DNA of 64,000 nucleotides from Episyrphus balteatus (taxonomy: Eukaryota > Arthropoda > Insecta > Diptera > Syrphidae). The position numbers and the translations under genes were made by a program. Positions 46,063 through 58,005 of the stretch are shown piece after piece (positions within the stretch are counted from its first letter, which is position 1; each line of letters begins with the position of its first letter). The stretch is taken from assembly GCF_945859705.1 (NCBI RefSeq), contig NC_079134.1:34548576-34612575 (forward strand). The letters run 5' to 3'. The notes beneath the pieces were generated by a model. It worked only from the letters and a program-made list of their open reading frames with translations, ran no database searches and had not been told where the DNA came from.

Positions 46063-46796
46063 AACGTGTTGTGTGTTTTATGTTTGCCGTACTGCGGCGT
46101 ACTGCATTTTTAAATACTAAAGTACTGCCTACTCTAAAGGTGAAACGACAGCCCTGCTACCCAGGGTGATCGCGTCATAATCCCTTTGACATTCTTGTCA
46201 AAAAGTAAATTTTCATACCCACCCTCCCATAAGAAGTATAACTTCAAAAATTCTAGCACGTCAGAATTTTGAGATATTTGCATTAATGTATCACAAAATC
46301 AAGTTTTTTTTAGAAAATCTCAAAAAAAAACTACTATATCTCAAAAACCAGAGCTGACAGAAATTTTTTGAGTTCGAATTCAAAATCAACACACTAAAGT
46401 CCATTAGAAAAGTATACTTTTGTTCTAGGGAGAAAGATATATTAATTTTTAGAGATCAGTTTCTTTATGGTAAGATATGCCAAAACCTACTAAACTTACT
46501 TAAATTAAGATATCTCGGAGAAGAAAAGAGATATTGAGAAGATTGAAACTGAATTTGAAAGAAAAAAATAAGTTCTTTCATAAACCGTAATAATTTTAAT
46601 TGAAAAAGATTACATTATGCCAAAATATTTCTTCGAAAACAGCAAAAAAATGGGTTTTTGAGATTTTCTAACGGGAATATCTAAAAAACGTGACGTGATA
46701 GGTCAATTCTGACTTCTGATTCGGAATCAGCATACGAAAATCCTTTCGAAAAGTAAAGTTTTATTTAAAGGAGGATTTCCTTGCAGACCAGTGTTA

Positions 46797-48480
46797 TTTA
46801 ATGCTTATCTACTAAATAAATAAGAGTTAATAATTTAGTGTATTTTGAAAAAAACACAATTAAATATGAATGGATGGAAAAAAAAATTAATTTTATGTTC
46901 TCGACACTTTTTCGACTTGACAACTTTTCGTTATTGATAACAAAAAGTACCTTTATATTTATTTTTATTTTTGTTGGAATCGTTAATGTTTTCGTGGATT
47001 GTTTAAAATCTTTTAACCGATGATATATGATTTCAATGTTATAAATGTTATAAGAACACACCTTAGAGAAAAACAAAAAAAACAACGCCCTTCTTTCACA
47101 TCATTAAGTCCGTAACCTTTAACCCAAACACTCAACAAAAACTAAAAGTTAACAAAAGACTTTCAAAAGGAAGTTTATTTTCTTAATAATTAACTTGTAT
47201 CCTATTTGCCCATCTTTTAACGTCTGACCTAGTACCCAACCCTAACCTAACCTCACCACCAACATACTCGTACATACATTAAAAAGTTATCAAAATTCTA
47301 AATTTAAATTCTAAAAATTATATTGTTCCCTGTTGTGTAACTATGATATGCTTATCATGACACTTTGGTGGGCACATTATTTCTATTCCTTGAACTTTCT
47401 CCATATTCTCTTCTCATTTATTTCTATCTAAACATCAACTCGCACTTTTTAAAAAAACATTAAGCCTTACACAAGATGTATAACATTAAGTACCTATAGA
47501 CACTAACACAAACATCCTTCATACATTTTTGTTGTTGTCCTACTTTTACTTATATTTTTTTTGGTAAACTCGCTCCAACATTATCAAAGGAGAGGGCACA
47601 AATTCTATTAAGTATCCTTATTTTGTAATTCTTGTTGTCAGAGAAAAGTAATATAATGTATATGTATAGGCAACAAAGGTACTATACCACACTGCCGCCA
47701 TAGGTTTTATTTTATATGACGTAGCAAAGAAAATACAAAAATATAAGCTTTGAAAGTAGGTAGGTTGGTGATGGAGACGAAGAACAGCACAGAATCCATA
47801 AATTAGTTACATTCTGTCGCAGGAGTGCCCATTATTTTCCAACTGAGAAAATGACGGGGCATAGCTTTTGACGGGAAAAACACGACAACGACGAAGACGG
47901 TGACAACAAAGATTACAGAGACTAGGACTATACAACAAGGATATGGACGCGGAGATGTGATATGGAAGATAAGGTAATGTTTAATGAAATTCCAACATGT
48001 CAGAGATTACCTCTTCGGAAAATTAATTTTTACATTATAAATGGATTCATGTGACTTTTAAGCGCTAGTATCGTAAATAATGACCCTTACATCTATCTTT
48101 TGCTCTGTGATGCCATGATGTCCTTTTCTTTGTTTGTGGAAATCATTTAAAACGTGGTGTAAATTTATTCCACTCTAGCAAATCATTCATTAACACATTT
48201 TTGTAGCGGAGAAGTGGCGCCCTATTTTGAGACAAAATTAATGTATAGCTTAAACTTTCTTGATTTGAGTTTTTCTTTTAATGAAATTAAATTGAAATTT
48301 TTTAGAATATTAAGTTAATTCAAATATGATGAAAATACGAAATTCGTGTGAAAATCAAAAATATCCACAAAAAATGTCGTGAAAAAATATATCAGTTTGT
48401 AATTCGATGATGAAACTTTTAAAGGAAATAACTTAAATTAAAATATGTGTCAAAAATTGTTTCCATTATTCGAACTGCTA
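46797..48480. other. Upstream region, no supported gene
   Basis: Less repetitive than neighbouring DNA, with the 47.7-47.95 kb part relatively rich in G and C. No splice-supported open frame or RNA gene was recognised. It may contain regulatory DNA (speculative). Confidence 0.35.
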
Positions 48481-48490
48481 TAAAAACTGA

Positions 48491-49020
48491 TTGTGGAACT
48501 TATTCTACATTCTTTATAAAGCTCTCTACAATTCTGTTCTTTCGGTTATAATATTAGCATACCTGTTGTGGAACTTGTTCATCATCAGAAAGTGAAAAAA
48601 CATGCCTTGTGAAAAAATTGTGGAACCTATTCAATTATGTAATTTCAAAAGAAGAAGGAACAAGATTTTGTTTTAGCGTTTGGTTTGAAACAATTTAATT
48701 TCAAGGGAAAGATTGTGGAACTTATTCATTTTTCATATCTAAACATTTAGTAAACACAAATTAAAATTTCGCTTTGCAAATAATGAAATTAATTACGTTC
48801 CACAAACAGCTTGTACCATTTTTTCCCTTTTTGATCGTAATTCTAACAATTTCTAATTAATCGTGAAAATCAAACGAATACGTTCCACAACATGTTAAAC
48901 TTCGTGAAATCAAACATTTGAGAAAGTAATCTGAAGGAAAGACGGGTGGTGTTTACAATAAAACACAAAACTTGACAATACATCATTTTCGATTTGAAAT
49001 AGACGCTGTGGAATGTAAGC
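48491..49020. repeat. Cluster of TGTGGAAC motifs in both orientations
   Basis: TTGTGGAACTTATTC or close variants occur at about 48491, 48566, 48618 and 48713; the reverse form ACGTTCCACAA at about 48795 and 48881 (the latter within GAATACGTTCCACAA); and GCTGTGGAATGTA at 49005. Seven copies in about 530 bp with dissimilar spacers. A further reverse copy (ATACGTTCCACAAG) is at about 52239. Confidence 0.65.
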
Positions 49021-52000
49021 TAAAACTTTCACATCTACAAGTTTTTGTAAATAATCTTTTCACTCCCTGTTTAACTGAGTTCTAGGTTATAGGGATAAAT
49101 TTTAGTTAAAAACTCTTACATTTTTTAGGAAAACGTAAAATGTTACGATTTTGTTGTAGGACGATCAGACCTCCTAAATCCACCTTTACCCTATCTTTTC
49201 AGTGTTGTTTTTTTTTTTAATTTTGTTGTTTTCATTCGATGATATAATGATACCATATTGCCTACACCTGTATAGTTTTTCCATTTATACATCCAATGAA
49301 AGATTTAAATGCATGATTTTTACTGTATTTTTAATTTTCCATTTTAACTATGTTAATTTAACTGAAAAAGCAGCAAATTGACTGCATGAATAACCCACAA
49401 CATCTGCAATTTTCACAGAGAGTATAAAAACGAGACATATTAGTTGTGTTTATATAAAATATACCAATTGCAGTATATTTTCAGTCTTTATTTTTGTTGG
49501 TTAAAGGTAGATGTAAATACTTATTTATTTTTATTTAATTTAAATGATTTTATTCTTGGAATGAATGCAAAAATTTACAATTCATGAGTATTTCGTTCAG
49601 TCGAGAGTGTAATTGATATCCGTTTTTTGTTTAACTTTAAATTAAATTCATTTTAAATTGCCACAGAATTATTTTTATTTAAAAATAAAAGTCGATAATA
49701 AAAATTAAAATAAATAGAGGTTAGGGTCTAATGTGTACACGTGGAAAACTTAAGGTAGGTCCAAGTACTTTGAAGTACCTAATAGTAAACTTTTTTCTTT
49801 TTCACTCAGAGTTGCACATGTTTTTGCAAAATAACTTTATCTTGAATTTTGAAATTTGTATTCTATGCGAAAATCATCAAAAACATATTTCTTACTTGAA
49901 ATAATGCATAATAAACAGGATTACGAGAGAGGTACTAAAAACAAATCAGCGGCTAGAAGGAATAATGTAAGATGCTTCCTCCACCAGCATGGTTTTCGAG
50001 AACTTCTGTAATTTTTCCAATAAATTTTTTTCCGAGGCTAGCTGACCAACCCGATAAAATACCATTTGTTCTTCCTGTTGTTTTTTTATTAAATAGACAT
50101 TCTTTTCAAAAACTAACATAAAAGCTTTTAGTTAAGTGTGCGACAGTTAAGTGTGCAAAGCAAATACAATTTTTAATGTAAGATTTTTGATATAGTAAAA
50201 GGCAGAGTATAGAAAAATTATACCCGTATAAACTTAGCATGACAACTTTTGAAAAAGTTATTTTTTTTTTTGGCTCAGTAACTGCCACATAATTGCCGTA
50301 CTTATGCCCTGAAGTCAAAAAAATTGCTACGTACTTAATTTGGTCAGAATCTGACCACAAAGGCTTGTCATGCTAACTTGATATAAAATTAGCAAACAAA
50401 TTTTAATTTTTGATGAAATCAATTTTTTTTTACTCATTATTAAAAGTTTAATTACCGTAATTATGCCGAGAAATAAAAAAAAAATTTCCCCTTTGGTTTT
50501 TAAGATTAGCATGACACACCCTGTATTTCTAAATCGCTGATCGAAATTTTGATCAAACAGACTTTTTATAATAAACAACAAAAGTTAAATATAAAGTTTT
50601 TGCGAGTAATTAAAAAGAGTTGGACCTTAGACGTAAAAAGTTAAAAAACTTCAAGTTCAATATTTGTAGCATACTCTTAATTACAGATGTTGAAACCATT
50701 TCAGAATGGGTGATAGGTTCTGAATTTTTACAACACAGTTTTAAGCTTAATTACGGCTTTAAAACCGATTTCGGCAACATTTTTCAATACAATACAAACC
50801 TAAAATTAAAAAAAAAAAAAACATCTCAAGCAGTGTCTTAAGAGCTTCGAAAATTTGACATAAAACATCAAAATGTTAAGGTGAATATCTTTTACTGTCA
50901 CATTTTTTCTCTATTTACTATAGGAATTGAAATAAATCGATTTGTAAAAATTGAGGGGAAAATGAAGGAAAACTGCAGGTAGGTTGATTACGCCAATTTG
51001 TATTTTTATATCATAAATTGTTATATTGCGGTTCAATCTGTGTACTCAGTTTAATTTTTTGAAAATGTGGGTTAGGCCGTTTCGGCACTGAGCTCCTCAA
51101 TTGTAATAAAAACACACAGAATGATCGGTTAAAAACAACGTAAAACTCCTGTAAAATTGACAAAGGGAGTTTGTTATAATAGCACCTGCAAACTAACCTG
51201 GGTTAAAATTACACGAGTTATCTTTACCCACTATTTTGGTTAAATTGTACTAAAAACTCAAATTTTAACCGAGTTTTTTGATCAATATAAACAAGTTAGT
51301 GGGTTAAAATAACCTTCTAAAATGGTTGTTTTAAACAATTTAATTAAACCGAGGTGACTTCGTTTATTATACAACGAGAACTACGTACATATTTTTTAAC
51401 CAAGACTTTGTTATTTTTAACACATTTTTTTTCAACCCACTGAAAAAAGCTCTTGGTGCTATATTTTTGTGCTAGCAGAAGACTGTTCTGTGCGTTAAAC
51501 TTAAACCAATAACAGACGTAATTTTCTTTACTTCTTACACTTTTTTCTTTGTTCATTACTGTTCACATGAAAGTATTCTAGAATAATTGAAATTGAAGAC
51601 TATGTGCACAAATCGCAGTTACTTTTAAAATGCAATTAATAAATTTGTTCAACATTATATAGAATCTATTCCTTTTGCAGGTTGGAATAGATTGATCAGA
51701 TTTATTGAAAAGGTTAGACAATAGTTAAAAGTATGAAAAGCATTTTAAAGCAATGTTTTAAACTACAAGGAGAAAAAAAATAACTTAACTTCTGGTATAT
51801 TTAATCATACATTTTACATTTACATCTAATCCGAAGATAAATCTCACATACTAGAAACACTGCAGAGCTCAACTTGAAGCAAACTCAAGAGTTGGCGAAC
51901 TTGAGAGTTGACTTCAACTCGAAAGTTTAAACAAAGTTAAATATTTGTTTTCTTCACTTTTTTTTCTCAACTCTTTAGTTTAAAAAAACAGAAGTTGGTT

Positions 52001-54450
52001 AACTTCCAGTTTGAAAAATATCCCTGGAATATTTGTGACAGTTTATACAAGTTCTGTCAGTTTCAAATAAAAAAAGCAAAAATTAAAGAAAAAATATGAC
52101 ATTTGACAGAAAAATTGTAGGGACCCCTAACCTAACCACCTAAAATTAAGATAATATTCAAAAATACCTTACCCCGATTTGAAAACACACACCCTTAATT
52201 TAAAAGTTAAGTGTCACCCTGTTTGTTTTTGGCTTAATACGTTCCACAAGCGAACAGCTGGTTTACCATAAAGTTTCGCAGGAAACGAGATGACATTTTA
52301 AAATACGACCCCACGATACATTTCCGAGAAACTTTGATAGTTCTTTTCGTTTTAAACTTGGCCGTCTGTGGATGTTTCCATCCAGCTCATTTACTCTTGT
52401 ACCTAATCCCTACAAGTTAAAGTTAATTTAATATCAAAAGGTAACAGATTTTAATTTAAAAGAAAGTAGTATAATAACAAAAGCTCATTATAGCTACAAG
52501 TTAATTTACCCGTAGAGGATTCGTAAATAGTGAGTGTTGAAACATCCAAAATTACCACGAGTTTTTGAGAAATAATAGAGGTCTAAAAGACATCTAACCA
52601 CGAGGTCCATACCTCTACCAAACCATATCAGGGTAAGATAAATAATAAAACTTCACAAGGTTTGACCTTAAAATTTGCGGAAATTACTCAAAGGTTCCTT
52701 TTAGATACGTTCCCCTTGAGCCAAAATTCCCTTCCATCCAAGGAATTTGGCTGGAATAGTGAACCATATCCAGCAAGTCATCTTTAATCGCCAGCCCTGA
52801 ATACACGATCAAAACGATCAAAAGATTATTGGCGTAAGCCTATTGCAAAGCTCCAAATAATTTGGATACCTACACTCAGTTTAACCAGCGACCTAAAAGT
52901 ACACCTCCGAACAAATAAGTGTCCACGTGATCACGGGCTTTGTGCCCCATTAGAACAAGAAGAAAAAAAAAAAATCACTGATAAAACAAAAAAAAAACAA
53001 CCAGCCAAAAATCAATCAAGGCCAGACTTATATTCATTCATCGATTGATCGAAAATAAGCGGTACCTTATCTGTGAGAAAGGGAGCTTTGATCGATCATA
53101 TCGACTACCTGCATCGTTGACGAGAAATTAGTCTGCATCCATTAGCAATACCCATCACGACAAACGCCGCGAGTTCATACAATTGTAAATTGCCTGCATT
53201 GTAAACTCTCTCTGTGATCTGTTTTTTTTTTATAACCTGCCTGTTCAAACAATCAATTTAAATCAACAACTACATTGAGATAAGTATTTAAATCAAAATT
53301 GATTCAGTTCATCCAAAGCTCTTAAGATTTTTGTGTTTTTTATGCCCCAGTGTTTAGCATACGAACGAGCCACTCCTATGAATGCTGTGCACACCATCCA
53401 TCGGAGCAACGAGCCATCGTCATCAACAATTATAATAATTTAAAAGCTTTAAAAGTAAGCATACATTCTGGTGAGTCCAAATCTTTACTTCTTTTATTTT
53501 GATATATAAAAATCTTAAAACATATTATTGAACGAATGATCAACTAGGATTTAGATACTTTATCCTGAATTACAAGAGTTTTTTTTTATACATACAATAA
53601 AAAAAAAAGTAATTACAAATACCGATCTCAACTAGTGTGAGTTAAATTAAGAGAAATTCAAAAGTGAGAGTAAGAGAGAGAGAGATCCCTCTCTCTACAC
53701 TTGTTTGTTTGAAAGTTTTGACAGGTGTAGACTTTTTTTTGTTTTTTTTTAAGGTTTATTATGTGTACAGATTAAATGTACATGAATTTAAACATAATTT
53801 AATATGACCTTCGATAGAAAAAAAAAAAAAAAAATGAATATCGTGAATTAAATTACATGCAATGAAAACCTATAACTAAATTTAATAAGAAACAAAGAAA
53901 AAAACGAATGAAAGAATAAAAGAAAAAGAAAGTAAATGAAGAATTAAATTTAAATTAAATAAAAGAAAATTATTTAATAAAACATTTATAGATTAAAGCT
54001 AATATCACAGATAATGAGATCACAGGAAGAGTATTTTTTTTTTTTAATTATTAAGTTAAATTTTGATCGTTCATATTGGAACTTAAACAATTGATTTTTT
54101 TTTTGTTTTGATACCTATGAAATAAATAATTTTGATTTATTATGAATTTAAATCTGAATCGATTTATATTTTATTTTATTGGATGAAGATATTTCCTATG
54201 ATGTTTTGAGTTGCTTTGTTTAGTGCAATAAGGGGGAGTATAATGAGGGATGGTGATCGACGAAAGATAGGTGGATTGAATTGAATTCATCTGTAGTTAC
54301 ATTAGGGGCTATTACCATAAGATTTTGCGGGGTAATAGCCATGGAAGGTCGGTGTTCATACAAACTCGACTGAGGGAGGGTTACGCATAGGAACCAAACA
54401 ACAGCTAAAGGTTCCTACATTATTTAAGTAAGGGTGAGTGAAACTAATTA
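49021..54450. other. Upstream region with scattered short repeats, no supported gene
   Basis: GGTTAAAAT-type motifs cluster at 51195-51315, and 'TTAGCATGACA' occurs around 50226 and (with CACCCTGTATTTCT) 50508, resembling an insect repeat with an ACAGGGTG end. The 52.2-53.5 kb part is richer in G and C with good composition for an exon or enhancer, but no open frame is supported. (GA)n at 53670-53690. Confidence 0.35.
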
Positions 54451-56477
54451 CACGGTGTAACACTCAAAAAATACGCGGGCGGAGACCTATCAGGTTTTGT
54501 AGAGCTAGTCGCACTGAATACGAAACGGTATTTGAAAATCCCCTAACACCCCCAAAATCTGGAGTTACGGGCAAAAAACGGTTTTTTGGACCTTCACCCA
54601 TTGAAAAAATTCTAGCTTCGACAATTTTTTACCCATTTTCGATTTTTTTACAGTTTCTGATAGAAGATAAATATACCTTTTTAACAATGTATAAAACATG
54701 TAACTCGGTTAAACCACTTAGAATTTATAAGATGTCAAAGTTCAAAAATTCAATTTTTTTTGTCATTTGCCCAACTTCGGCATCAATTTAAAGTATATGT
54801 TTTCAAAACAACATGCTATTTAAAAAATATATTCTAAAACTATATCTATTTCCCTATCGATCGAGGTATTTTTTATGAAAATCACTTCAAAATTGGCTTA
54901 GAAAAAAAAATTTTTCGATTTCAACCCAGATACAGAAATTCGAACTTTTAGGTATAAAACAAAAATGTTGTTTTGGCACGTAGTAAGATAAGTTGGGCGC
55001 CAGGATTTGATTAAACGTTTTTGTAGAGGAGCTCAATACAAACATTTTTTTTCTTTGGGAGGGGGGTCTATCTCCCCCCGTTTAGGTGGGAGGGGCATTT
55101 TTCTAAAAAAAATTATCAAAATAAAAAAAAATTATTAAAAAACAACGGCAACACTTACAGTAATAAATGATACCATTTCCAAAAGGCAAAATTGTGCATT
55201 TGGTTCTAATTTCTAAATCAATATAATATTACCAATAGTTTTTGAAATAATCGATTTCAAAGTTAAAAATAGGCGAAAAAAATTTTGTAAAAACTCATTT
55301 TATACTATTTTTGTCCAGACTGTGAATTTTAGTAAATAAATTACTTAGACAGAAAACTGCCTCTTAATTCCTTATCGAACAGTGAAAACTATATGTTTCT
55401 ATGTCTTCTAGTTTTTGAGAAAATTGAAAAATAAAAACAAATAAAAACAAAAAATATTTTGAAAAAAGAAAAATCTGATAAAATAATTTTTCAATTTTCT
55501 CAAAAACTAGAAGACATAGAAACATATAGTTTTCACTGTTCGATAAGGAATTAAGAGGCAGTTTTCTGTCTAAGTAATTTATTTACTAAAATTCACAGTC
55601 TGGACAAAAATAGTATAAAATGAGTTTTTACAAAATTTTTTTCGCCTATTTTTAACTTTGAAATCGATTATTTCAAAAACTATTGGTAATATTATATTGA
55701 TTTAGAAATTAGAACCAAATGCACAATTTTGCCTTTTGGAAATGGTATCATTTATTACTGTAAGTGTTGCCGTTGTTTTTTAATAATTGTTTTTTATTTT
55801 GATAATTTTTTTTAGAAAAATGCCCCTCCCACCTAAACGGGGGGAGATAGACCCCCCTCCCAAAGAAAAAAAATGTTTGTATTGAGCTCCTCTACAAAAA
55901 CGTTTAATCAAATCCTGGCGCCCAACTTATCTTACTACGTGCCAAAACAACATTTTTGTTTTATACCTAAAAGTTCGAATTTCTGTATCTGGGTTGAAAT
56001 CGAAAAATTTTTTTTTCTAAGCCAATTTTGAAGTGATTTTCATAAAAAATACCTCGATCGATAGGGAAATAGATATAGTTTTAGAATATATTTTTTAAAT
56101 AGCATGTTGTTTTGAAAACATATACTTTAAATTGATGCCGAAGTTGGGCAAATGACAAAAAAAATTGAATTTTTGAACTTTGACATCTTATAAATTCTAA
56201 GTGGTTTAACCGAGTTACATGTTTTATACATTGTTAAAAAGGTATATTTATCTTCTATCAGAAACTGTAAAAAAATCGAATATGGGTAAAAAATTGTCGA
56301 AGCTAGAATTTTTTCAATGGGTGAAGGTCCAAAAAACCGTTTTTTGCCCGTAACTCCAGATTTTGGGGGTGTTAGGGGATTTTCAAATACCGTTTCGTAT
56401 TCAGTGCGACTAGCTCTACAAAACCTGATAGGTCTCCGCCCGCGTATATTTTAAAACCTCATTTTTGTAACACCGTG
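54451..56477. mobile_element. 2.03 kb foldback element: near-perfect palindrome with ~1 kb arms
   Basis: The left arm (54471-55432) and right arm (55486-56446) are reverse complements with only occasional mismatches and 1 bp indels, around a short A/T spacer of about 53 bp. The outer ends are CACGGTGTAACA at 54451 and its near-complement TGTAACACCGTG ending at 56477. Outside both ends is TTA, a likely 3 bp target duplication. No transposase is encoded; a 117-codon frame in the left arm has no counterpart features. Transcription across it would give a ~1 kb double-stranded hairpin. Confidence 0.85.
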
Positions 56478-57068
56478 TTATAGGCGCGTTTTGTGGTTTT
56501 CGTTTATTAGTGTATAAATTATATTAAAATTCTAGGCATGTAAATTAGGAACGGGTCTGGGTAGCAGTGCAAGATCCCACGACACCGACGAGCTAGCGTC
56601 GCGCGTATGCCAGCATGCCTGCCGCAATTCCCTACCAAGACAACCGACTCTAGGTATGTCTCGTTCATCTTAAGGATGTTCCTGTACATCTTAAGTTTTG
56701 ATGAGATAGAAAAGGTCATATATCATAGAGTCGGGACAGCTAACCGTTACAAAATCTCCAGTTTGCTCACTCAACTTGTACTATTTTCGGAAGTTGAGCA
56801 AACCAGAAGCTGACCAACCCGAGAGTTGAAAATCAAAAGTTGAAACTGTCAACTTTGTTGTGAAGAAAAACAAAATCACAAGTTGATAATAAAAATCCTA
56901 AAGTTGAGTTCAAATTTAGTGAAGAAAATGGCTCTAAGTTTATCGGCTGTACATATTTAATCGTAATATAATTAAATATACCTGAAATTAGTTAAATATA
57001 CCAGAAGTAATAGTTCTCTCTTTGTACATAGAATAATGGCAGGGTGAACTCTGGTAATCTAAATAAAA
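56478..57068. other. Short unique spacer
   Basis: Sequence between the palindrome and the family B copy. It includes repeated AGTTGA/GTTGAA motifs at 56775-56940, also seen at 51880-51960. No gene. Confidence 0.45.
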
Positions 57069-58005
57069 TGCACGCCTGGGTCGCACGAACTTGCTATTAG
57101 AGTTAAAGTTGCTTAAATTTTTAAGACTTTTTATATAGAAATTTGGAAAAAAATAAAATTCGTTTTTTAAAAAAATAAAATAAAATCTGAAATCAAATTG
57201 CCCTCCAAAACAAGTATGCAGTTTTTATTGGTATATTAAGATGCACTTTTAGAAAAAAAAATTTCAAAATCGTTAGAGCCGTTTTTTAAAAAACTAATTT
57301 TTTATAAATAATTTTTTGGAAAATAGTTTTAAAATAAAATTGGTATGCCATTTTGTAAAAATCACTAATCAACATCTAAAAACAAAATTTCAAAAACATT
57401 CAATGTCCGGTTTTCGATAATTTGATTTTCCAAAAAAAATTTTCAAAGTTTTTTTAAAAATCCAAAAATTATTTTTTTGGAAATTTTATTTTTGGTTTAT
57501 ATTTAAATTATATAAATGCTTTTTCACAAAATGTTTCGTTGAAATCGAATAAGCGGTTTCGGAGATAATCGGATTTGAAAAAAAAAACGGTTCTATGGCA
57601 GGTACCGTTAATAATGATTTTCAAAAAAAAAAAATTTTCATTTAAAGATAGATCTTAGCTTAAAACTAACATTTGAATTTTTTAAACAAAATCGTTGGAG
57701 CCGTTTTCGAGATATTTCAATTTTACTTAAATCGTTATATGACAAGTACCGTTATTTTTGGTCCAAAAAAATTAATTCCAAAAACCCCTCTGGAGAGACG
57801 CCAAATAATGCTACATACCAAGTTTGACATTAATATATTCATCCGTTTAGGCTGTAGCTTCTTATACAGACAGACAGACAGACGGACTTCCGGGACCCAC
57901 TTTTTTGGCATTGTCTACCATCGTAATGTCATGGAAAATCTCAACTTTTTTTTTTTTGTACGAATGCATAACTTGATATATAGTACCTATATCGCAAGTA
58001 AAAAT
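57069..58005 (+). mobile_element. Family B repeat, near-complete copy (~0.94 kb)
   Basis: Left end TGCACGCCTGGGTCGCACG; right end TACCTATATCGCAAGTAAAA. Contains CAGACAGACAGACAGA at 57880 and CCCACTTTTTTGGCATTGTC at 57896. It defines the family ends together with the nested copy at 11.1 kb. The 140-codon frame overlapping its right end is not considered a gene. Confidence 0.72.

Larger units (their letters stand above)
42899..46793. mobile_element. 3.9 kb composite element with CACTGGTCTGCAA inverted ends and TTA flanks
   Basis: The left end CACTGGTCTGCAA (42899) and right end TTGCAGACCAGTG (ending 46793) are exact 13 bp inverted repeats, each bordered outside by TTA (42896-42898, 46794-46796). 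CAC-type ends with a 3 bp duplication resemble CACTA/EnSpm-type DNA transposons (family knowledge), but no transposase is present, so the class is inferred. The interior holds an AGCT-rich inverted pair, three ~480 bp tandem units and a 14 bp minisatellite, listed separately. Confidence 0.6.

Noticed and set aside
45755..46169. Several overlapping open frames of 80-124 codons
   Set aside because: They come from a 14 bp minisatellite lacking stop codons in any frame.
54438..54791. 117-codon frame in the palindrome arm
   Set aside because: It starts outside the element end, has no known motif, and probably reflects chance in a non-coding foldback element.
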